Assembly (NCBI GenBank): GCA_045603485.1
Contig: JAZUMF010000126.1
Span: 1 to 38,836, forward strand
Origin: RGIG5952 sp045603485
GTDB lineage: Bacteria > Verrucomicrobiota > Kiritimatiellia > RFP12 > JAAYLN01
Reading direction: 5' to 3'
Length of the DNA: 38,836 bases
The translations under genes and the position numbers were made by a program. Position 1 is the stretch's first letter. Each line of letters opens with the position of its first letter. A model generated the notes under the pieces. That model was given only the letters and a program-made list of their open reading frames with translations, was not told the origin of the DNA and ran no database searches. Below, piece after piece: positions 32,728 through 38,836 of the stretch.

Positions 32728-35400
32728 CTAGTTTTCGGGCGTCAACGCAGGAGCGTTGGTGGGGTTAGCAATTGCAGTCGAGGTTTCCTGCGAGAAGAAG
32801 CCTGATACGCGGTTTTGGATTTTGCTATCTACATCGCTAAAATGGACATAAGGCTCATTGCCTGTTTCGGTGGCATCTTCATCGGCCTTTTTGAGCGGAT
32901 GGTCTTCGGGGAGATCTTTGAGCTGTTCCTCGGTGTTTAGCGGCGTCAGGTAACCTGTTCCCGGGTAATTTGCCGGAGCAACCGTTTGTTCTGCATTTTC
33001 ACGAATATGCTGTGCCTTTTTCTCGGGGAGAGGATCGGCAAGGCGTGAATTTGACCATGAAGAATCCCATACTCCATCTGTATCGATGGATGCTTTTATC
33101 TTGCGGGCGTCGTCTTCCATCTGTGCGGGGGTGTCAATTACACGGGGCGTGAGGAATACGATAATTTCAGTTCGCGTGTTTTCGTCATATTCCGAACGGA
33201 AGAGCCATCCAAGAAGTGGAATGGAACCTAATATAGGTACCTTGGTGGTCTTTTTTGAGAGTGAGTTTTGGGCAAGTCCGCCAAGAACGACGGTTTCTCC
33301 TGATTGGACGGCAACATCGGCACCCATTGTGCGGGTTACGAGTTGTGGGAATTGGGAGCCGCTTCCTGTGACATCTTTGTAGCCGTTATTTGATTGGATT
33401 TCTTGTTGGATTGTGAGGGTAATGTAGCCTTTTTTGTTGATGCGCGGTGTGACTGTGAGTTTGATGCCGACATCTTCGCTTTTGATGTTGTCAGAATAGT
33501 TGTCGCTGTCATTGTAGTGTGTTGTGCCTTCTTTCCAGTAGATGCGCTCAGTCGACTCGAGTTTAGCCTCTTTATTGTCCATTGTTGTAATGCGCGGTGA
33601 TGACATTACGCGTGCACGGGAGTCGGTTTGGACGGCTTTGAGGACTAAATCCATATTAAGGTCGTAGAATGTCAGCCATGCGTTTGCACCACCGCCGGAA
33701 ATCGCATTGAGTGAATCTGTAGTCGCCAGATTGTGGGTGACTTGTGGAGTGCCAGAGCCGCCGCCACCACCTGTCGCAAATGAGAATGTCGGTGGGCGTC
33801 CTGCGTCTGCTTTGCCTGTCCATCCAAGCATTGCGCGTTGAACCCAATCCATGCCTGTCTCTTGCGAGTCGAAGAAGGAGACGGAGACGATTACTGTTTC
33901 AATGACGACTTGTGAAAGCTGGATATCCATCTGATCGATGATTGATTTAATGGAGAGCATGTCGGCGGGGCTTGCCATTACGATGATTGCATTGGAGCGT
34001 TCATCGGAGAGAATCGTGACATTGTCTTTGCTGAGTTCACCAAGCTTGGCCTTGGTGTCATCTGAAGTTTGCGTTTTAGCAGTTGTTTGTTTTGATCTGT
34101 TGGCAGCTGCGGCAAGGGATGATGAACCGCCTTTTGTGTTTTTGTTGTCTTTGCGGTTTTTTGCATTTGCCTTGTCTTGGTCATTTGCTTTTTTGTCATT
34201 GTTGCCAATGAGGTCATTGAGCATTTTTGCAACATCTTCGGCTGTTGCATATTCTAAGCGAAAGACATTTACGATTACATCCGGCGTTGTCTCTACCTCA
34301 ACATCAAGCACATCTATGATTTTGTCAAAGAATTTCATATTTTCGGGGCGTGTGAGGAAGATGAGAATATTGGTTCTTTCGTCGGCAACTATTTGGACCT
34401 TTCCGCGGATAATGCCGCGCTCGGCATCTGATACGAGAGTTTCTATTGTTTCATTGTTTAAAACAGCCGGTTGTGCAGGCTGTGGCTGGCGATTGCCGAA
34501 TCTTGGGCGGACAATCCCAGGGATGTCGCGGCGAACCATTCCAGGAGCTCCGGATTTCTTGGGGTCTACAACGGTTTTGCTTTTGGATTGCTGTTCTTTG
34601 AGTGCTTCTGCGACAATCTCTTCGAGTCGGCTTTTGATATCGGCGGCTTTAGCGTATTTAATGGGTCTTACATGCGTCTCTTCTCTATTTTCAATTGGAA
34701 TGTCGATGTATCTTATGATTTCCATCATTCGATTGACATTTTCAACTGTATCGGTGACTAAAATTGAATTTGTTCGTTCAAAGAGTTGTATCTGACCTTC
34801 TCCCCTTTTGAAGCCTTCAAGGACGACTTTAGCTTCTTCTATTGAGATACTTTTGAGTTGGATGATTTGGCTGATAATACGACCGTTTTCGTCATATTGG
34901 CCGTCTTTCGGCTCGGTTAGGTGAGTTCTTATACCGAGCTTGCGGATTTCATTTGCTGGCAGTACTCGTAGAAATTTTTCGCCTGCTGGCTCAAGAGCGA
35001 TGTTGTGCATTACGAGTACTTGCTCAATTGCGCGTAGATATTCTTCACGGTTAAGCATAACTCCAGGTTGGCTACGGAGCGATATCGCCTCGACTTTTGG
35101 AACATTTGGAGCTATGAGAAGGGTTTTGCCTGTGATTTCTGCGTAGGTCCGCAAAAGAATATCGTGCGGAGCCTTTTCAAACTTTAGAACTGGATTATTT
35201 GTGCCATCGAAGACTATTGGCCCAGTTGGTGCGCCATATTCTTCGGGTGACTTTTCTTCTGCTGTAGAAGCGGCAGGGGCTGCAGGAGCTGCTGCTGGGG
35301 GAACTGCTCTTGGTGTGACTCTTCGAATTGGCGCTTGAGCAAGTGTAGTGACTGCTGCTACTGAAATCAAAAATAAGGAACAGAGGATTTTGGCTTTCAT
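32728..35400 (-). CDS. GspD/PilQ-type secretin
   Basis: Forms the outer-membrane ring of a type II secretion or type IV pilus-like system. 890 residues: signal peptide 1-21 (cleavage after LAQA), a Pro/Ala-rich stretch, N0-like region (about 65-125), N-domain repeats such as IQLFERTNSILVTDTVENVNR and VQIVADERTNILIFLTRPEN, and the secretin core with VPILGSIPLLGWLFRSE followed by RTEIIVFLTPRVI. A low-complexity Lys/Asp/Asn-rich linker (about residues 400-450) interrupts the N domains. AAGGAG precedes the ATG, which overlaps the upstream stop codon (ATGA). Last gene of the operon. Confidence 0.92.
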   Translation of the reverse strand: MKAKILCSLFLISVAAVTTLAQAPIRRVTPRAVPPAAAPAAPAASTAEEKSPEEYGAPTGPIVFDGTNNPVLKFEKAPHDILLRTYAEITGKTLLIAPNVPKVEAISLRSQPGVMLNREEYLRAIEQVLVMHNIALEPAGEKFLRVLPANEIRKLGIRTHLTEPKDGQYDENGRIISQIIQLKSISIEEAKVVLEGFKRGEGQIQLFERTNSILVTDTVENVNRMMEIIRYIDIPIENREETHVRPIKYAKAADIKSRLEEIVAEALKEQQSKSKTVVDPKKSGAPGMVRRDIPGIVRPRFGNRQPQPAQPAVLNNETIETLVSDAERGIIRGKVQIVADERTNILIFLTRPENMKFFDKIIDVLDVEVETTPDVIVNVFRLEYATAEDVAKMLNDLIGNNDKKANDQDKANAKNRKDNKNTKGGSSSLAAAANRSKQTTAKTQTSDDTKAKLGELSKDNVTILSDERSNAIIVMASPADMLSIKSIIDQMDIQLSQVVIETVIVSVSFFDSQETGMDWVQRAMLGWTGKADAGRPPTFSFATGGGGGSGTPQVTHNLATTDSLNAISGGGANAWLTFYDLNMDLVLKAVQTDSRARVMSSPRITTMDNKEAKLESTERIYWKEGTTHYNDSDNYSDNIKSEDVGIKLTVTPRINKKGYITLTIQQEIQSNNGYKDVTGSGSQFPQLVTRTMGADVAVQSGETVVLGGLAQNSLSKKTTKVPILGSIPLLGWLFRSEYDENTRTEIIVFLTPRVIDTPAQMEDDARKIKASIDTDGVWDSSWSNSRLADPLPEKKAQHIRENAEQTVAPANYPGTGYLTPLNTEEQLKDLPEDHPLKKADEDATETGNEPYVHFSDVDSKIQNRVSGFFSQETSTAIANPTNAPALTPEN

Positions 35401-35951
35401 TTATTTGGCTCCTTTGGCGAAATGTTTTCGTCACGCATATAGGCGCAAAAAATTGTTAAATTCCCGCTAAGTTCCACGGCCTTGTTTTTATTGGGGCGGA
35501 TGGTGAGCTTGCGGATGTCTAGCATTGCTCCTTCTGCGTGGATGTTGTAGAGGAAGGATATCAGCGAGTCCAGATTGCTTTCCCATTTGCATTCGATTGC
35601 CATTTCATAGACATCGCCAATCCGCTGCTCCTTGTTTATGTTGCGGCTTATAATTGTGACTTTGTTTGTTGAAGCGATGCGGTCAAGTATGCCAGACCAG
35701 TATGTTTCAACCTGCTTGTTGTGGCTGAAGGTCGGCATTTTTTCTGAGTGAGTAAGATATGTATCTTCCCAATGCGTTTTTTGGCTTATGAGGTTTTGGT
35801 AGGATGCAATCAACTGTTCTTTTTCAGTCTGAACTCTTCTTTCGGTGTTGAAAGCATCATATTTTTTGCGGAATGAAATGCCGATAAACGCATACAACAT
35901 CACAACGATGGTGATTGCCAAAAGTGCTTTTTCTTTGTTGGAGATAATCAT
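35397..35951 (-). CDS. PilO/GspM-like inner-membrane assembly protein
   Basis: 184 residues with one N-terminal TM (about 8-26, LLAITIVVMLYAFIGISF), a coiled-coil stretch (TERRVQTEKEQLIASYQNLI) and a ferredoxin-like C-terminal part with the family's KWESNLDSLISFLYNI pattern (short strand then helix). Size, topology and position between the PilM-PilN-like gene and the secretin indicate the PilO/GspM component that links the inner-membrane platform to the secretin. It overlaps both neighbours by 4 nt. Confidence 0.78.
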   Translation of the reverse strand: MIISNKEKALLAITIVVMLYAFIGISFRKKYDAFNTERRVQTEKEQLIASYQNLISQKTHWEDTYLTHSEKMPTFSHNKQVETYWSGILDRIASTNKVTIISRNINKEQRIGDVYEMAIECKWESNLDSLISFLYNIHAEGAMLDIRKLTIRPNKNKAVELSGNLTIFCAYMRDENISPKEPNK

Positions 35952-37345
35952 TGCCTGTTACCCCCAAATTTTATGTCGATTTCAAATTTGTAGTGGGTGC
36001 TTCCGCTAACCAGATTTGGGCCTGCAAGTTTGGGCGGCTGGAAAATTCCCATCGCGTTGAGGCCGTCTACAAATTCATTGACTTGGGAAGAGGCTTCGCT
36101 TGTACCCGATAATTTGAAGCCTCCGGGAGAGGGCTTGCCATTGACGAGCGCTTCGCTGCCTTTGTCGTATGACAGCGAAGTTAAGGTTATTCCGGGTGTC
36201 ATTTCCTCACAGATGGTCTTAAAGGTGTCTATGAAGGAGAATGAACGGTCTTCATAGGTGGTTATCAGCCGCACTCTGGAACGAAGCTCGTTTACTTGTC
36301 GGTATGCAGGAGTAAGTGCCTTGATATTTTTATCGAGGGATGCTGTTTTTCTTGTCTGAAGCCACGGTATTATGTAGAATGAGGCTGCTATAATGACCCA
36401 TATTGCAATTGCCGCGATAATGCCAGTCTTGAATTTTTGCCGTGATATTGATAGCTCTTCTTCTTCACGCCAGGCATTTGGGACGATGTCTATGCAACCA
36501 TCTTCTTCTTCTCGTAAGAGAGTGCTTGCTACAAATGGAAAGAGATCTGATTCAGGGATGATTGCTGGAGAAATTCCGGTTGCATTCTGAATTGCAGTTT
36601 CAAGCATGGAGCTTGAAGCTTCTTTATTTATGACAAGATCGATAGCATCAATCTGCGTTGCGTTATTTTCTGATGAAAAGTCCATCAGTGTCAAGATGAT
36701 TTCGCGCGTAAGGTCTGCCTGTGTAAGCTTGTTGCCTAGGGTGCGTGCAAAAAGTGGGCCAGTTTCGTCAGCGATGATGAGGTCGAGCCTGCCCGAGGCG
36801 GTCGCGAAGATTACAGCCTTGACCGATTCAGGTGATATTCGTTCAAGTCGTGCATATGAATGCCATTCGCATAGCAGGGAGGAGTCTAATCTCGTGATTA
36901 GAAGCCCAGCAGCCTCTAGGTCGCTTGCAATTTTGTCGAGAGTCGAATTTGGAACGCAGACAGCAAAGACTCGCGTGGAGGACTCTGTCGCACTAACAAC
37001 TTCGTAATCAACTTCTAAGTCATTGTCAGAGACAGGCGCAAATTTTTCCATTGCGAGCCGCACCATTGAGCTGAGACTTTCAGAGTCTGTAGCTGGCAAG
37101 GTCAATACGCGGGTGACAAGTATGTCTGGTGGCAGTGCTAAAGGAACCCCGTCCTTGATTGCCAGTGCTTCTATGGCACTTTTGAAGCTTGCTGTCAGGC
37201 TGGAAGGACTATTGCCGCTATTGTCGCTGTCGTGAGAAGTCCACGACAGAACATCGCTAAAAATTACATCTTTTGAACTTTTAGCGTTATTGTTTGAGAT
37301 ACCAAAAACTGTATCTCCATCTATTAAAAGTGCGTATCCAACCAT
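35948..37345 (-). CDS. fused PilM-PilN-like (GspL-type) assembly protein
   Basis: 465 residues. The N-terminal 300 are a divergent actin-like PilM/GspL cytoplasmic domain, visible in LVTRVLTLPATDSESLSSMV and VFAVCVPNSTLDKIASDLEA. One TM at about 312-332 (IIAAIAIWVIIAASFYIIPW) is followed by a PilN-like coiled coil and a ferredoxin-like domain with MTPGITLTSLSYDKG, SEASSQVNEFVDGLN. This order equals PilM plus PilN in one chain, as in GspL. The ATG at 37345 has no ribosome site and lies 9 nt after a TATAAT box. It is first in a three-gene operon. Confidence 0.78.
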   Translation of the reverse strand: MVGYALLIDGDTVFGISNNNAKSSKDVIFSDVLSWTSHDSDNSGNSPSSLTASFKSAIEALAIKDGVPLALPPDILVTRVLTLPATDSESLSSMVRLAMEKFAPVSDNDLEVDYEVVSATESSTRVFAVCVPNSTLDKIASDLEAAGLLITRLDSSLLCEWHSYARLERISPESVKAVIFATASGRLDLIIADETGPLFARTLGNKLTQADLTREIILTLMDFSSENNATQIDAIDLVINKEASSSMLETAIQNATGISPAIIPESDLFPFVASTLLREEEDGCIDIVPNAWREEEELSISRQKFKTGIIAAIAIWVIIAASFYIIPWLQTRKTASLDKNIKALTPAYRQVNELRSRVRLITTYEDRSFSFIDTFKTICEEMTPGITLTSLSYDKGSEALVNGKPSPGGFKLSGTSEASSQVNEFVDGLNAMGIFQPPKLAGPNLVSGSTHYKFEIDIKFGGNRQ

Positions 37346-37354
37346 CAATATATA

Positions 37355-37383
37355 ATTATAAGGGTTAGAGACTAAGTTAGCAA
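37355..37383 (-). promoter_or_regulatory. promoter of the pil/gsp operon, apparently leaderless
   Basis: On the minus strand: TTGCTA (37383-37378), a 17-bp spacer, a perfect TATAAT (37360-37355), then 9 nt to the ATG at 37345. Transcription would begin 2-3 nt before the start codon. Confidence 0.65.
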
Positions 37384-37408
37384 GTGCTTTATTTAACTAT
37401 AACTATTG

Positions 37409-37455
37409 AGTGTCAGACTATTACACTTGACATTAGAGTTGCATCTCGTTATACT
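37409..37455 (+). promoter_or_regulatory. promoter with overlapping dyad box, copy 2
   Basis: Box AGTGTCAGACTATTACACTT then GACAT at 37409-37433, one mismatch from copy 1. It supplies TTGACA (37427-37432); a 17-bp spacer leads to TATACT (37450-37455). It faces away from the pil/gsp promoter. A 53-codon frame without ribosome site begins at 37483 (MAKNSRPHYSRVF) but is not convincing as a gene. Confidence 0.65.
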
Positions 37456-37539
37456 AATACTTAAAATGATTGGCGCATAACTATGGCTAAGAACAGCCGT
37501 CCACACTATTCTCGTGTATTCCACAGTTCATTGCATTTA

Positions 37540-37586
37540 AGTGTCAGGCTATTTCACTTGACATCTTGCCACGAGCTTGCTATATT
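37540..37586 (+). promoter_or_regulatory. promoter with overlapping dyad box, copy 3
   Basis: Box AGTGTCAGGCTATTTCACTT then GACAT at 37540-37564, TTGACA at 37558-37563, a 17-bp spacer and TATATT at 37581-37586. It lies 131 bp after copy 2 in the same orientation. No clear gene starts downstream on the plus strand; 37645-37863 has only an unstarted open frame on the minus strand (37667 to about 37862, ending SGTAGDVLAL). Confidence 0.6.
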
Positions 37587-37863
37587 GAGACCAAAATTTG
37601 ACTCCATGCTAAGAATTATCCCGAACAACACTCTCACTTCATAAAACAACAGCAATTATTCTTAAACTACAAAGCTAATACATCTCCAGCAGTTCCACTA
37701 ATATTGGAAGTTGGTATTGGATACTGGCAAAAGTGGCAAAATTGTGCGTCTGTAGTCGCATCCATAGCCTCAAAAAATGTCTTTGGCGAGATTTTTAGAT
37801 ACACTTCCCCATTCGGGGCGGTAGGCTCCGTTAAAGGTGATGGTATTTTGTCGGGTTCTTTTC

Positions 37864-38836
37864 TTAGCCTTGGAATGAAACTGGAGCTTTTTGGAGGTCT
37901 CTTGCTGAATAGAGCTTTATGCCATCCCAGTTTTTACATAGGCCTATGCCTCTTGCGCCTGTTTTTCTACCGAGGCTGAAGGCATATTTATGTTTTGCCA
38001 CCTGTTCATCGACAAAGTCTTTTGAGCCGAAGATTGCTCCGCAGGTGAAGTGGCGAACTTTGCAGCGTAAGAGGATTTGCAGTGGCAGCTCGCCCTTTTT
38101 ATCGATTATCTCTTGTATCTTTTCGGCAGAGAATACATCTGTGCCGCTTAGGTAGAGCTTTTGGCGGTAGGTTTCTATATGTTTTTTGAAGTCTGAGACT
38201 TTGGCGTCCGGATTGTAGATGCGCGCTATGCCGTGCATTGCATTGGAGTTGCCGCGGAGGGCTGAGGCGTAGCCTGACCATTTGTAGTCTTTGGGGTCGT
38301 CTACTATGCCAGCACGGACGGGATTTAAGTCAATGTAGGCGGATACGGTTGATAGGGTATGTGCAGTGCCTTCCAAGAGGGTGCTATAGAAGCGTCCTTC
38401 CCACATGGAGCCTGTATTGGGATTATGGGCATGATACCAGATTGAGAAGCGTTGCTTGAGGTTTTGTATAAATGGAGTGATATCGCCCATACGGCGTTTG
38501 AGCATCATCTGCTCTTCTTCTAGTCGTTTCAGGTGGTTGCCGTGGCGGTACATTATCCATCTGTCTTTGAGGGACTGCGCCTGATCTGCTCCGTAGAGGG
38601 TCTTTACGCGATAGATCAGCATTTCTTCAGTAATCTCGGTCGGTATTGGAACATGGGCAAGGATATGAAAATGGTTGTCCATTACGCAATAGTTGAGTAG
38701 CTCTATGCCGCTGAAGATGGCTATACGGCGAAGCATGTCGACAAAGACCGACTTGCCTTCGGGGTTTAATAGAAACTGCTGCAAAGCGCAGCGGCTTACG
38801 ATGTGGTAATAACCTTCTCCGTCGTTTTTGATTCGT
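37864..38836 (-). CDS. REP-associated Y1 transposase, 5' end cut by the window
   Basis: The reading frame stays open to the window edge, adding RIKNDGEGYYHIVSRCAL before the first internal start candidate, a typical beginning for this family, so the true start lies outside. The HUH motif is MDNHFHILAHV and the candidate nucleophile Tyr is in AYIDLNPVRAG. MWEGRFYSTLL is also conserved. The C-terminal third contains FGSKDFVDEQVAKHK, often seen in long RAYT-type proteins of this kind. It differs from the copy at 13935 in size and sequence, so they are separate lineages. Confidence 0.85.
   Translation of the reverse strand, partial: RIKNDGEGYYHIVSRCALQQFLLNPEGKSVFVDMLRRIAIFSGIELLNYCVMDNHFHILAHVPIPTEITEEMLIYRVKTLYGADQAQSLKDRWIMYRHGNHLKRLEEEQMMLKRRMGDITPFIQNLKQRFSIWYHAHNPNTGSMWEGRFYSTLLEGTAHTLSTVSAYIDLNPVRAGIVDDPKDYKWSGYASALRGNSNAMHGIARIYNPDAKVSDFKKHIETYRQKLYLSGTDVFSAEKIQEIIDKKGELPLQILLRCKVRHFTCGAIFGSKDFVDEQVAKHKYAFSLGRKTGARGIGLCKNWDGIKLYSARDLQKAPVSFQG

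Noticed and set aside
33938..34795. 285-codon open frame antisense to the secretin
   Set aside because: Composition is Ser/Leu-rich as expected of a shadow frame; the secretin on the other strand is certain.
37483..37644. 53-codon frame after promoter copy 2
   Set aside because: No ribosome site, runs straight through promoter copy 3, and no recognisable protein features.
37704..37979. 91-codon plus-strand frame
   Set aside because: Overlaps the transposase 3' end in antisense and lacks a ribosome site.

Overview
The window looks like a chromosomal segment of a Gram-negative bacterium, most plausibly from the PVC superphylum (Lentisphaerota, Kiritimatiellota or Verrucomicrobiota). This placement is an inference. 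It rests on the mixture of a pilMN-pilO-secretin cluster, several Sel1/SUMF1 proteins, a sigma-like/VWA gene pair, REP-associated transposases and a remnant of a Gfo/Idh/MocA oxidoreductase. No rRNA or tRNA gene was seen to fix the taxonomy.

Layout. 1-2256: a secreted beta-helix protein with its own sigma70-type promoter. 2258-8142: a compact housekeeping run (guaB, rsmD, coaD, yceD-like DUF177, rpmF, plsX, an HxH-motif protein, rnhB) led by a perfect TTGACA-17-TATAAT promoter. 8178-13416: a four-gene tripartite efflux operon (TolC-like, MacA-like, MacB ATPase, MacB permease) with overlapping genes. 13417-14918: the C-terminal remnant of a Gfo/Idh/MocA oxidoreductase, a promoter with an operator-like box, and a REP-associated transposase with an extra C-terminal domain. 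14919-15588: no large gene, but a promoter, a strongly structured RNA candidate and a duplicated 70-bp leader element. 15589-23741: an accessory block (exported coiled-coil protein, BspA-type LRR protein, two tandemly duplicated SUMF1 proteins, a 56-residue Cys-rich twin-motif protein, a Trp-rich repeat protein). 23742-27924: rpsA with a structured leader and a good terminator, tyrS, and an RsuA/RluB-family pseudouridine synthase. 28211-31235: a sigma-factor-like protein overlapping a membrane-anchored VWA protein, flanked by related intergenic repeats. 31535-37345 (minus): mraY, then a secretin, a PilO-like and a fused PilM-PilN-like protein forming an operon. 37346-38836: two tandem copies of the same promoter/operator box seen at 13.8 kb, and a second transposase cut by the window end.

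How the genes work together. The first 8 kb and 24-28 kb carry core nucleotide, CoA, lipid and translation functions. The Mac-like operon and the Pil/Gsp operon build two envelope-spanning machines. The 15.5-23.7 kb block looks like a fast-evolving lineage-specific island.

Most notable signals: (i) a 25-bp dyad box fused to -35 in three promoters, always with a 17-bp spacer; (ii) several genes whose -10 box lies 5-9 nt before the ATG with no Shine-Dalgarno, suggesting leaderless mRNAs; (iii) four SUMF1 domains nearly identical except in their C-terminal ligand-face segment; (iv) an unassigned structured RNA; (v) the sigma-like/VWA pair.
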